Shown: positions 1-6,309, counted from the stretch's first letter. The stretch: 11,388 nt of DNA from an uncultured archaeon (GCA_937982425.1 CALJLT010000028.1:1-11388), one strand, 5' to 3'. The notes: generated from the letters alone by a model not told the origin. Made by a program: numbers and translations.

Positions 1-44
1 CACCGAGATCTACACTCTTTCCCTACACGACGCTCTTCCGATCT
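1..44 (+). other. Illumina P5/TruSeq adapter, not genomic
   Basis: These 44 bases match, from memory, the Illumina P5/TruSeq universal adapter from its 15th base through the terminal CTCTTCCGATCT. The same sequence is reverse-complemented at the other end of the window. Genomic sequence starts at 45. The reading frame of the first gene stays open through the adapter, so an automatic caller could wrongly extend the protein into it. Confidence 0.97.
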
Positions 45-46
45 AT

Positions 47-1066
47 TTGTCGAATGTTGTTTTATTTGAATTTAGAGTATTTTATGAAGATAATTTTTTT
101 AATTTTACTTATGATTTTTCTCAAGATTTACTTAATAAAGGGGAGCAAGATTTTATTGTCTATGAAGAACAGTTAAAAATCAAAACAATGAATTTTCTTT
201 TTTACGATAATAAAACAAATTGCAAATTAAACGGAAAAGTTTATGTTGATGATTTTTTTATAGGAGACACTCAAGAAGGGGCTTTTCTTTTAACAGAAAA
301 AGAGTATAATCAAAAATTTAAGATAAATTCTACGATTCATATTTTTGGAAGGACAGATTTTTGTTTTGAAAAAGATGCAAATCTCCCTTTTGCAGAATAT
401 TGGTCAATACATGATCTAAAATATTTTTTTGATAATAATGAAACATTGGAATTTGATATGGATTTAGATCCTCGTTGGCCAAAATATTATGTTGAAATAC
501 AAGATTTTGTTCGTCCAGAAGAAACAAGATCTTATTTGGAGGATAATTTAAAAAAATATTTTAAAAATAACACATGGGAAGATTTAGATGTAATTGCAAA
601 TTACATGAGAATTTCTTATATTTCTGATCAAAATAGATTTAAAAAATCAGAATATTGGCAAACGCCTGCAGAAGTATTAAGGATAAAAATGGGGGATTGT
701 GAAGATTGGGCAATTACAACATTATCTTTAATGAGAGAGTATAATAATTCTGTTAATTGTTATAACATTTTGTGGCCAACTCATTTGAGTATTCTTTGTT
801 ATAAAAATAATCATTTTGCAATTTATGATCAAGGTAGAACTAAGTTTTCTACAGCCTTAGAAATAAAAAATATAAATGATTCTGGGGTAATGCAAGACAA
901 TAAGATTGCAATAAGAAAAATGAGAAATGATTATTTTGACTGGTATGGATTGAATCCAAATGAAAGAAGAATGTATGCTTTGTTTAATGAAAATGAGTTA
1001 ATTACTTTTGAAAAAGATGAAGATTTTGTTAATTGGGCGATTAATTTAATTGAGGAAAAAAATTAA
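47..1066 (+). CDS. Transglutaminase-like domain protein, 5'-truncated
   Basis: The visible 339 residues end in a transglutaminase/papain-fold core. A GDCEDWA motif carries the likely nucleophile C218, followed by H246 (in PTHLSI) and D261 (in AIYDQG). The 15-residue His-Asp spacing fits the classic Cys-His-Asp triad. The TPAEVL segment just before the Cys is also typical. The N-terminal half looks beta-rich, with a PEGA-like stretch at about 64-82 (GKVYVDDFFIGDTQEG). No signal peptide or membrane segment is seen, but the N-terminus is missing: the frame is open to the first genomic base at 45, and the TTG at 47 is probably an internal codon. Family members can be peptidases, crosslinking enzymes or inactive binding folds, so the substrate is unknown. 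The downstream neighbour is tRNA-His on the same strand. Confidence 0.7.
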   Translation: MSNVVLFEFRVFYEDNFFNFTYDFSQDLLNKGEQDFIVYEEQLKIKTMNFLFYDNKTNCKLNGKVYVDDFFIGDTQEGAFLLTEKEYNQKFKINSTIHIFGRTDFCFEKDANLPFAEYWSIHDLKYFFDNNETLEFDMDLDPRWPKYYVEIQDFVRPEETRSYLEDNLKKYFKNNTWEDLDVIANYMRISYISDQNRFKKSEYWQTPAEVLRIKMGDCEDWAITTLSLMREYNNSVNCYNILWPTHLSILCYKNNHFAIYDQGRTKFSTALEIKNINDSGVMQDNKIAIRKMRNDYFDWYGLNPNERRMYALFNENELITFEKDEDFVNWAINLIEEKN

Positions 1067-1119
1067 ATAAAAATAATCTACTTGAAGACCAAAAAAAGGT
1101 TCTACTCTTAATCAAAACC

Positions 1120-1129
1120 TATAAAAACC
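1120..1129 (+). promoter_or_regulatory. TATA box for tRNA-His
   Basis: CTATAAAAAC lies about 30 bp before the mature tRNA 5' end. That is the expected place for an archaeal TBP site if transcription starts a few bases upstream of the tRNA. Confidence 0.5.
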
Positions 1130-1158
1130 AGAAAAAAGAATTAATTCTATGTATTACG

Positions 1159-1230
1159 GCGGTTGTGGTCTAACGGTTATGACGTACGGTTGTGGTCCGT
1201 GAGAAGAGGGTTCGACTCCCTCCTTCCGCT
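1159..1230 (+). tRNA. tRNA-His (anticodon GTG)
   Basis: The cloverleaf was folded by hand. D stem GTC/GAC encloses a loop containing GG. The anticodon stem TACGG/CCGTG (1185-1189/1197-1201) has loop TTGTGGT, giving anticodon GTG at 1192-1194. The T stem GAGGG/CCCTC (1206-1210/1218-1222) has loop TTCGACT. The acceptor strands GCGGTTG and CTTCCGC pair at five positions, but 5-68 and 6-67 are adjacent U-U mismatches. A G precedes position 1 (1158) and could serve as the encoded G-1. The discriminator at 1230 is T, not the C73 expected for archaeal tRNA-His. CCA is not encoded. The gene sits 41 bp upstream of hisS on the same strand. The tRNA identity is secure; the acceptor irregularities are discussed in the findings. 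Confidence 0.9.
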
Positions 1231-1242
1231 TTTCTGAAAAAC

Positions 1243-1249
1243 TTTATAA
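1243..1249 (+). promoter_or_regulatory. TATA box for hisS
   Basis: TTTATAA is centred 26 bp before the hisS ATG, which predicts a start of transcription at or next to the start codon (leaderless mRNA). hisS therefore need not depend on read-through from tRNA-His. Confidence 0.6.
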
Positions 1250-1271
1250 CTCTCTTAATCTTTAGTTAGCT

Positions 1272-2390
1272 ATGGAAACTGTAAAAGGATTTAAAGATAA
1301 ATTAGGGAAGGAAGCAGAGAAAGCGGCTTTTATACGAGAAGTAGCGAAGCAAACATTTGAACGTTATAATTTTCAAGAAGCAGATACTCCTATAATTGAA
1401 TATGAAAATTTTGTTAAAGGGGAAAATTCTGGAGATGATGTTATTTCGGAAATTTTTAAATTAAAAGATAGGGGAAACAGAGAGCTTGCTCTTCGTTACG
1501 AATTCACATTTCAATTAAAAAGAATAGCTAAAAATCAGAAATTGCCTTTTAGACGTTTTCAAATCGGGCCAGTTTTTAGAGATGAGCCTATAAGTTCAAA
1601 TAGGTTTAGGCAATTTACCCAATGTGATATAGATACAGTTGGAGCAGGCATAGAGGATCAAGCAGAAATTCTTTCAGCAGTTAATGATGTATTAAAGGCT
1701 TTAAAGGTCAATTCAATTATTTATGTAAATAACCGAGAATTATTAAATCAAATTTTAGAAGAGCTTGAAGTAAAAGATAAACTAGAAGTAATTCGTCAAA
1801 TAGATAAGTTAGATAAATTATCTCTGAAAGAGATTAAAGATAATTTAAAAAAATACAATGCAGAAGGAATTCTTGAGATTATGAAGAAACCAGAAAATTA
1901 TTTTGCTAGATATCCTGCTTACAAAGAAATACAGGAATTAAAGAAATTTGCAAAATACTATGGTTTTGAAGTTATATTTCAACCTTCTTTGGCAAGAGGT
2001 CTAAGTTATTATACTGGAAATGTTTTTGAAATAAAATCAGATATAAAGGAGACTATCTGCGGAGGAGGAACTTATAAAGTTGGAGGAGTAGATTCAGTAG
2101 GAATTTCTTTTTCTATTGAAAGAATTATGGCTGTTACTAATATTATTATTGATATAGATAAGATTCTTGTTGTAAGTTTAGATGAAGATAAAAAATCAAT
2201 TGAAATAGCTAAGAAATTACGTTCTCAAGGAAAAAATGTAAATGTTTATTTTGGAAAAATAAACAAGGCAATGGAATATGCGAATTCATATGGGATAAGA
2301 AAAATAATCTTTGTTGGTAAAAAAGAAATAGAAAAGAAAAAATTCATCATAAAAGATTTACAAACCGGAAAAGAAATTTTATTAAAATAA
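1272..2390 (+). CDS. hisS: Histidyl-tRNA synthetase
   Basis: Class II aminoacyl-tRNA synthetase that charges tRNA-His with histidine using ATP in the cytoplasm. Class motif 1 lies around P40. Motif 2 runs over about 93-121, with RFQIGPVFRDEP followed by the RFRQFTQCDID stretch typical of HisRS. HisRS-specific signature 1 is ARGLSYYTG (241-249), including the conserved Arg, and signature 2 is GGGTYK (264-269), where GGGRYD is usual. Motif 3 is GISFSIERI (277-285). The last 75 residues form the anticodon-binding alpha/beta domain. At 372 residues it is somewhat shorter than the usual 410-430, with compact insert regions. The retained catalytic signatures and anticodon domain argue against the paralogue HisZ. 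The start is the ATG at 1272, supported by the TATA box 26 bp upstream. tRNA-His is immediately upstream. Confidence 0.93.
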   Translation: METVKGFKDKLGKEAEKAAFIREVAKQTFERYNFQEADTPIIEYENFVKGENSGDDVISEIFKLKDRGNRELALRYEFTFQLKRIAKNQKLPFRRFQIGPVFRDEPISSNRFRQFTQCDIDTVGAGIEDQAEILSAVNDVLKALKVNSIIYVNNRELLNQILEELEVKDKLEVIRQIDKLDKLSLKEIKDNLKKYNAEGILEIMKKPENYFARYPAYKEIQELKKFAKYYGFEVIFQPSLARGLSYYTGNVFEIKSDIKETICGGGTYKVGGVDSVGISFSIERIMAVTNIIIDIDKILVVSLDEDKKSIEIAKKLRSQGKNVNVYFGKINKAMEYANSYGIRKIIFVGKKEIEKKKFIIKDLQTGKEILLK

Positions 2391-2398
2391 TTTAAAAT

Positions 2399-2659
2399 TT
2401 AAGCTGCAATATATCTAGAATATCTCTTAATATAATCCGGATTTTTTCTTAAAAGGAAGAATATTCTTTCGGCTATTTCTGTTTCTTCTTTTGTTTGATA
2501 ATCAAATTCAGTTACAATTTCTTTTCTATTTTCTTCGGAAGAATAAATTTTTCCTGAAGGAGCAATTAAGTAAGGAAATTCAGAGTCTTTTTTTCTTTTA
2601 AATTTCCAATCACATTTTAGAGCTCTTTTGATTAAGGAATCTAAACTTTTTGAGTTCAT
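2399..2659 (-). CDS. Small conserved-type protein of unknown function
   Basis: An 86-residue basic protein I do not recognise. It has a Lys/Arg-rich start (KRALKCDWKFKRKK), a short predicted beta region around LIAPSGKIYSSEE, and a helical C-terminus rich in Arg and Tyr (RKNPDYIKRYSRYIAA). There are no Cys pairs, no membrane segment and no catalytic motif. It converges on hisS with 8 bp between the stop codons. Upstream, a TATA-like element at 2681-2688 sits about 25 bp before the ATG, which supports a real, separately transcribed gene. Base use matches the neighbours. The basic, compact character would suit a nucleic-acid or ribosome-associated role, but that is speculation. Confidence 0.7.
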   Translation of the reverse strand: MNSKSLDSLIKRALKCDWKFKRKKDSEFPYLIAPSGKIYSSEENRKEIVTEFDYQTKEETEIAERIFFLLRKNPDYIKRYSRYIAA

Positions 2660-2680
2660 TAATATACATTTGATTTTTAG

Positions 2681-2688
2681 TTTAAAAG
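2681..2688 (-). promoter_or_regulatory. TATA-like box for the 86-residue protein
   Basis: Read on the minus strand this is CTTTTAAA, centred about 25 bp before the ATG at 2659. It is weaker than the TATA boxes of neighbouring genes. Confidence 0.4.
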
Positions 2689-2747
2689 TGTGCTTTTTCC
2701 CTTTTTAAAGATAACACTAAGTTTATAAAAGAAACATTGATTTTTGG

Positions 2748-3419
2748 CTAAATTACGTCTATTTCAGCTCTAAAAGAATTTTCTCCTTCTTTGAATATTT
2801 TTTTATTAACTATTTTTAGGGGCTTTTTATAGAGAGGGCAATTTAAAACAAAGGTTTCAAATTCACCTCCTTCTCCAGCTACGTGGATTTTATATTTTTC
2901 ATTTAATTTTTTTATTTCATCTACAAATTTTTCATCTATTTTTTTTCCAATCCAAGATTCATCTAAAGGATAAGCAAAAACACCTACAATTGTTATTTCA
3001 AATTTTTCTTTTATGAGCTCGTTTAAATATTTTAATTCATCTTTTTGCCAAAGAGGATTTACACATTTTAGTTTTAAGTTTTTACATATTTTTTGTATTC
3101 TTGAAGCTTGATAAACGGATTGAATTGCGCCGGTTATTATTCCTTCAATTGAGTATTTTTCTTTTGCTTTTTTTATTGCTTTTTCAAGATCCTTTAATTC
3201 AATTTCTTTTTCTCCCTTAGTTTTTTGAATTAACAAAGGAATTTCCATAACTTTGGCTTGTTTTTTCGTTTTTTCAATTGATGGAGTGTGGAACATATAA
3301 GATTCCTTATTTTCAGAAAATATTGAAATTAGGCAAACTATTTCATGGCCTTCTTTTTTTGCAAGGTGAGTTGCATAAACTGAATCCTTTCCTCCTGAAA
3401 ATAAAACTCCTAATTTCAT
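2748..3419 (-). CDS. dph6: Diphthine--ammonia ligase (Dph6)
   Basis: ATP-dependent amidase for the last step of diphthamide synthesis on the conserved His of elongation factor 2. The 223-residue length is normal for the archaeal family. The N-type ATP pyrophosphatase P-loop is SGGKDS at 8-13. The middle of the protein carries GAIQSVYQASRIQKIC (97-112) followed by the PLW motif. The C-terminal signature EGGEFETFVLNCPLY (183-197) is diagnostic of the Dph6/MJ0570 group. The start is the ATG at 3419, with a near-perfect TATA box about 26 bp upstream, so the transcript is probably leaderless. It is divergent from the small gene at 3480 and lies 88 bp upstream of the 86-residue gene. No other diphthamide gene (dph2, dph5) is present here. 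Presence of this enzyme implies that the organism modifies its EF-2. Confidence 0.9.
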   Translation of the reverse strand: MKLGVLFSGGKDSVYATHLAKKEGHEIVCLISIFSENKESYMFHTPSIEKTKKQAKVMEIPLLIQKTKGEKEIELKDLEKAIKKAKEKYSIEGIITGAIQSVYQASRIQKICKNLKLKCVNPLWQKDELKYLNELIKEKFEITIVGVFAYPLDESWIGKKIDEKFVDEIKKLNEKYKIHVAGEGGEFETFVLNCPLYKKPLKIVNKKIFKEGENSFRAEIDVI

Positions 3420-3440
3420 AAGGATATTTCTCTTTTTTAG

Positions 3441-3448
3441 TATATAAA
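3441..3448 (-). promoter_or_regulatory. TATA box for dph6
   Basis: On the minus strand this reads TTTATATA, matching the archaeal TATA consensus, centred about 26 bp from the dph6 ATG at 3419. Confidence 0.65.
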
Positions 3449-3449
3449 T

Positions 3450-3457
3450 CTTTAAGA
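3450..3457 (+). promoter_or_regulatory. Weak TATA-like element for the gene at 3480
   Basis: CTTTAAGA is centred about 26 bp before the ATG at 3480. It is a poor match, but its position repeats the leaderless spacing seen elsewhere in the window. It lies beside the divergent dph6 TATA box. Confidence 0.3.
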
Positions 3458-3479
3458 AGTAATTATTTTCTTTATTTGT

Positions 3480-3788
3480 ATGAAAGAAAATACTTTTGAG
3501 GGATTTAAAGAAAGAGCATATAGGATACTTTATGAAAAATATAGGAAAATTGTTTTGGATTTAATTATGGAATCTTCTTTTTCAATTAATAGAAACCGAG
3601 ATACAGGAGAAATTTTGGAAGAAAATAGACCAGATTATATTAAAAGAAAAATTGAATTATTTGACTCCTTTGGAAAATATTCAGAATGGAGTAGAAGAGG
3701 AATTATTAGTAAAGAAGATTTAGCCGTAGTAAAAACTCTTGAATATTGTTTAGATGAAAAGACGGGACTTGGGGAAAAGATACAATAA
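3480..3788 (+). CDS. Hypothetical protein, 102 residues
   Basis: I do not recognise this protein. It is predicted to be mostly helical and highly charged, with an aromatic-rich N-terminal helix (FKERAYRILYEKYRKIVLDL), a central hydrophilic stretch (NRNRDTGEILEENRPDYIKRK) and a C-terminal helix ending near LGEKIQ. It has one Cys, no membrane segment and no recognisable motif. It is divergent from dph6 (60 bp between starts) and convergent with scpA, with only 3 bp between the stop codons. Base and codon use resemble the neighbours. The tight packing between two conserved genes and the promoter-like spacing make it a likely real gene. Confidence 0.68.
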   Translation: MKENTFEGFKERAYRILYEKYRKIVLDLIMESSFSINRNRDTGEILEENRPDYIKRKIELFDSFGKYSEWSRRGIISKEDLAVVKTLEYCLDEKTGLGEKIQ

Positions 3789-3791
3789 AAC

Positions 3792-4619
3792 TTATTCAGT
3801 TAATACTTCTCCTTCCTCTATATGTTCAATACTCCATTCACCTAAAATTAAATCTTGGTAAGGGTTTGGATTCTTTTTTAAAAAAATATGTTTTAACCAA
3901 ACATATATTTCTTCAAAATGTGTTTCTTGTTCAAGCCAAATCTTTCCATTAGTTTCTAGTTGTAGTGCAGGAAAGAAAGAAAGAATTTTATTTTCTCTTT
4001 CTTCTCCAGTTAAAGTAGTATAAGAAACTCTTTCTTCGTTTGAATTGTTTTTGAAATGACTTTCTATTTTAGTATGAAATCCATTAATTCTATCATTAAT
4101 ATTGTATTTTTTTGTAGGTAATGAAATTCCTGTTTCTCTTAAGGCGTTTCTATTTACTATTTCTTTTTTTATTCTTCTATTTTCAGTTTTAATTGCTTTA
4201 TCTAAGGATTCAATAAGTTCATTTAAAGTGACTTTTCTAAATCTAGGCATAGGACTTTTGGGAATTAAAAAGGGAATTTCTCCTTCAAGTTCTATTCTTT
4301 CTAATACGCTTTTTTTTGGCTCGGGCTTTCCAAAGAGTATTTCATCAATGGATCTCATGAATTTACTTAAGATTAGTTCTGATTTTATTCTTAATAGCAA
4401 AGAAGCTGCAAATAAAACTTTACTGGATACAAAAAAATCCATTTCTTCATATTCTTGTATTTTGGATAAGAATCCTTGTGTTAAAATAGTAATATTTATG
4501 TCCCAGGGATCTAATTGTTCAGTGTTTATTAAGTCATAAATTATTTCTTGCCAACCAATTTCTCTGTTAAAAAGAATTGTTTCTATTTGTTCTTGGCTTA
4601 TTTTTTCTACCTCTTCCAT
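3792..4619 (-). CDS. scpA: Segregation and condensation protein A (ScpA kleisin)
   Basis: Kleisin subunit that bridges the two heads of an SMC dimer in the chromosome-condensing complex. The N-terminal signature LDPWDINITIL (36-46) and the long helix AASLLLRIKSELIL (71-84) are characteristic of archaeal and bacterial ScpA. A charged, probably flexible linker follows (about 95-205). The last 65-70 residues (from about LTGEERENKILSFFPALQLE) look like the winged-helix domain that contacts the SMC cap. The 275-residue length is typical. It starts at 4619, with a good TATA box 27 bp upstream. No smc gene is visible next to it, although archaea often carry scpA near smc, and no scpB is present. It converges with the 102-residue gene. 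Confidence 0.9.
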   Translation of the reverse strand: MEEVEKISQEQIETILFNREIGWQEIIYDLINTEQLDPWDINITILTQGFLSKIQEYEEMDFFVSSKVLFAASLLLRIKSELILSKFMRSIDEILFGKPEPKKSVLERIELEGEIPFLIPKSPMPRFRKVTLNELIESLDKAIKTENRRIKKEIVNRNALRETGISLPTKKYNINDRINGFHTKIESHFKNNSNEERVSYTTLTGEERENKILSFFPALQLETNGKIWLEQETHFEEIYVWLKHIFLKKNPNPYQDLILGEWSIEHIEEGEVLTE

Positions 4620-4640
4620 TATTTATCAAGGTTGTTAAGG

Positions 4641-4650
4641 TTTATAAAAA
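4641..4650 (-). promoter_or_regulatory. TATA box for scpA, possibly bidirectional
   Basis: TTTATAAAAA reads as TTTTTATAAA on the minus strand, centred 27 bp before the scpA ATG. On the plus strand it is an equally good TATA box, and the G+C-rich foldable sequence starting near 4670 lies at the expected start-site distance. Confidence 0.6.
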
Positions 4651-4669
4651 TAAAGTTTAATTAGAAAAA

Positions 4670-4807
4670 CCTAGGAGATTCTTCGTACCAAGTATAAATA
4701 GATAGCACGCGTCCTCTCCTGGGTAAAAAGAGGTGATAATTAAGCCAGTAATTTAAACTATTTAAAGCTTTCGTTCATGTTACTCTTTAAAAATGACATG
4801 GGTTTTT
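4670..4807 (+). ncRNA. Candidate structured small RNA
   Basis: No protein frame is credible here. A TATA box at 4641-4650 predicts a plus-strand start near 4670. A 9-bp helix then forms between 4670-4678 and 4715-4723 (CCTAGGAGA with TCTCCTGGG), with one U-G wobble that pairs only on the plus strand. Its G+C content stands out from the surroundings. Near the end, CATGTTA (4776-4782) pairs with TGACATG (4794-4800), and a T-run follows at 4803-4807, resembling a terminator. I could not fit the region to RNase P RNA, SRP RNA, a tRNA or a box C/D RNA. It could instead be the 3' region of the ribosomal operon, which ends on the other strand at 4869. Confidence 0.3.
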
Positions 4808-4868
4808 AGGAAAAAGTGGTAATTTCTTTTATTACTTAGAAATAATTGTTTTTTTAAGAAATTTTAGC

Positions 4869-5078
4869 CTATTTCTGACCTGTAAATTCAGTATAATGGC
4901 ACTTTCCACAATAAAGTCTGCTTTTTGTAATCATTAAAAATACCCCAGGACCACATCTTGGGCACTCTCTTTTTTTTGTCACTTTAGTGCCTTCTAGGGT
5001 ATATTTTGTGTACTTTTTACTAGTTGGTTTGTTTTTATGAGGTTTTTTGCCTTTTTTTACTATTTTTTTCTTTGCCAT
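4869..5078 (-). CDS. rps27ae: Ribosomal protein eS31 (S27ae)
   Basis: Zinc-binding protein of the small ribosomal subunit. The 69 residues begin with a Lys-rich tail that would contact rRNA. They end in a C4 zinc ribbon with cysteines C39, C42, C57 and C60, in the motifs CPRCGPGVF and CGKCHYTEF that define archaeal S27ae. The start codon abuts the stop codon of rps24e (TAA directly followed by ATG), so the two are translationally coupled. It is the last gene of the rpo7 operon here. In many archaea the Kae1/Bud32 gene follows this position, but here a non-coding stretch follows instead. Confidence 0.94.
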   Translation of the reverse strand: MAKKKIVKKGKKPHKNKPTSKKYTKYTLEGTKVTKKRECPRCGPGVFLMITKSRLYCGKCHYTEFTGQK

Positions 5079-5426
5079 TTATTCTTTTTCCTCTTTTTCT
5101 ATCTGTTTTGATTTTTCAGCTTCTTCTATTTTTCTTTTTTCTTCTGCTTCTTTTTTCTCTTTTTCTAATTCTTGTTTTGTTTTTTTCACTATTCTATTAA
5201 ATTCTTCTTGAGAATTATATATGTCTACAGATATTGTAAACTCTCTTGATCCAAATTTTCCTAAAATTCTTTTTATCCTTATTAAATTAGGGTTTGTATT
5301 AAATTCTTTTTTAATAAATTCTTTAGCTTCTGTTTGACTCGGTACTCTTTCTGTTTCAACAACTATTTCTATTTCCTTTCTGGAAAATAATTTATTTTCA
5401 AATTCCTTTTTTTCTTTTACTTTCAT
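5079..5426 (-). CDS. rps24e: Ribosomal protein eS24 (S24e)
   Basis: Small-subunit ribosomal protein, 115 residues. The core matches the S24e fold: an N-terminal strand region (NKLFSRKEIEIVVE), then PSQTEAKEFI, and a KRILGKFGSREFTISVDIY strand around 53-74. From about residue 83 the C-terminus is a strongly charged Glu/Lys-rich helix that is probably coiled or disordered and is longer than the minimal family core. The ATG overlaps the spt4 stop in an ATGA arrangement (5423-5426), which indicates coupled translation. The order Rpo7, Spt4, S24e, S27ae is a long-conserved archaeal cluster. Confidence 0.93.
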   Translation of the reverse strand: MKVKEKKEFENKLFSRKEIEIVVETERVPSQTEAKEFIKKEFNTNPNLIRIKRILGKFGSREFTISVDIYNSQEEFNRIVKKTKQELEKEKKEAEEKRKIEEAEKSKQIEKEEKE

Positions 5427-5620
5427 CTTGTTTTTATGGCGTAAAGTCCGTTTTTATTTATTCCTAAATTTTTTGCAATTTGGGATTTTTCAGCATTAAT
5501 AACTTCCATCTTTCCTTTAAAATTTTCTGTAAATTCTTTTGATTCGCAATTTGGGCATTTATCTCCTTCCTCATATATTGATTTGCATATTTTACAAGCT
5601 TTTTCTTTTGTTTTTGCCAT
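5423..5620 (-). CDS. spt4: Transcription elongation factor Spt4 (RNA polymerase subunit E'')
   Basis: Small zinc protein that pairs with Spt5 to form the archaeal elongation clamp on RNA polymerase. Its 65 residues carry a zinc ribbon with C9, C12, C22 and C25 (CKIC and CPNC). This is followed by the NGLYAIKTR C-terminus, typical of archaeal Spt4. Its ATG overlaps the rpo7 stop by one base (TAATG at 5618-5622), and its stop overlaps the next gene by four bases. It was formerly annotated as RpoE2. The gene order supports the identity as strongly as the motifs do. Confidence 0.92.
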   Translation of the reverse strand: MAKTKEKACKICKSIYEEGDKCPNCESKEFTENFKGKMEVINAEKSQIAKNLGINKNGLYAIKTR

Positions 5621-6234
5621 TATTTCTTTTTAGCTCCTTTCTTCACTTCCGGTTTTTCTAATTTTGCTGATTTAGTTGCCTTTTTAGCTTCAGCTTCAGC
5701 CTTTACCTTATCTTCGTGTATCCAATCTAATTTACCTAAACCTGGTTGTCTCATTGTTAAACCTATTTTTGGATCGTTACCCTTGTGACTTATAGCAACA
5801 ACTCTTGCTAAACATAAATCTCCTTGTTTTAAACTTCTTCCAGAGCTTTTTCCAGATAAAGAACCAGTATCACTAAAGCTAACAAAATCATTCATTGTTT
5901 GAGACACGTGAATCATTGCTTTCATTTTTCCTAGATTTATGAATGCTCCGAAATTAGTTATTTCTTCTACTTTTCCGAAAACCAATTCTTGCATTTCTGG
6001 TTTCCAAGCAAGAAGTACGAATGTCGATTTATAATATGAAGCCCCATCTCCAGGAATAATAACTCCTTCACCAACTTCTTTTATTTCAACAATGCTTATA
6101 ACTTGTCCAATCTCTTTATCGTAATATTCTTTGTAAGTTTCAACTAATTGTTCTGTAACCGCTTTTTCAGTAGGAAGCCCAAATAGTTTTGGTTCAACTC
6201 TTACGTAATCTTCTATTTCTGTTAGATAAAACAT
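5620..6234 (-). CDS. rpo7: DNA-directed RNA polymerase subunit Rpo7 (E')
   Basis: Subunit of the polymerase stalk (Rpo4/Rpo7), which binds nascent RNA and helps open the promoter. The N-terminal RNP-like domain (about 1-80) contains VRVEPKLFG and DGASYYKSTF. An S1 RNA-binding domain follows (about 83-163), beginning at VFGKVEEITNFGAFINLG and ending near KIGLTMRQPGLG. The 204-residue length is slightly above the usual 185-190 because of a Lys/Ala-rich tail (about 175-204). It is the first gene of the operon with spt4, rps24e and rps27ae. The gene for a dephospho-CoA kinase (DUF359) that often sits inside this cluster in other archaea is absent. An inverted repeat overlapping the promoter may regulate the operon. 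Confidence 0.94.
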   Translation of the reverse strand: MFYLTEIEDYVRVEPKLFGLPTEKAVTEQLVETYKEYYDKEIGQVISIVEIKEVGEGVIIPGDGASYYKSTFVLLAWKPEMQELVFGKVEEITNFGAFINLGKMKAMIHVSQTMNDFVSFSDTGSLSGKSSGRSLKQGDLCLARVVAISHKGNDPKIGLTMRQPGLGKLDWIHEDKVKAEAEAKKATKSAKLEKPEVKKGAKKK

Positions 6235-6263
6235 TTTAACTCGAAATTTAAAGTAGAAAATGG

Positions 6264-6271
6264 TTTAAAAA
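6264..6271 (-). promoter_or_regulatory. TATA-like box of the rpo7 operon
   Basis: On the minus strand TTTTTAAA is centred about 33 bp before the rpo7 ATG, predicting a leader of only a few bases. Its upstream flank, where TFB would bind, lies inside the inverted repeat at 6269-6291. Confidence 0.45.
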
Positions 6272-6291
6272 GCTTTTCGTGAAAAAGCTTT
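6269..6291. promoter_or_regulatory. Inverted repeat between divergent promoters (possible operator)
   Basis: A perfect 9-bp inverted repeat, AAAGCTTTT and AAAAGCTTT, with 5 bp between the arms. It overlaps the TATA/BRE zone of the rpo7 operon and lies about 20 bp upstream of the TATA box of the gene at 6340. Its position suits a dimeric repressor site. An RNA role is unlikely because it lies upstream of both predicted starts. Confidence 0.4.
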
Positions 6292-6309
6292 ATGTTTTGA
6301 ATATAAATT

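Noticed and set aside
330..527. A 65-residue minus-strand frame
   Set aside because: Antisense to the transglutaminase-like gene, with no independent support.
1087..1106. A short stem GACC...GGTT around an A-run upstream of tRNA-His
   Set aside because: Only about four pairs including a wobble; expected by chance in this composition.
4102..4539. A 145-residue plus-strand frame that looks hydrophobic
   Set aside because: It is antisense to scpA, whose kleisin motifs are clear; the hydrophobicity is a shadow of A+T-rich coding sequence.
4670..4807. A box C/D guide RNA (GTGATAA near 4733 resembles box C)
   Set aside because: No box D (CTGA) lies at a suitable distance, and the region is too long.
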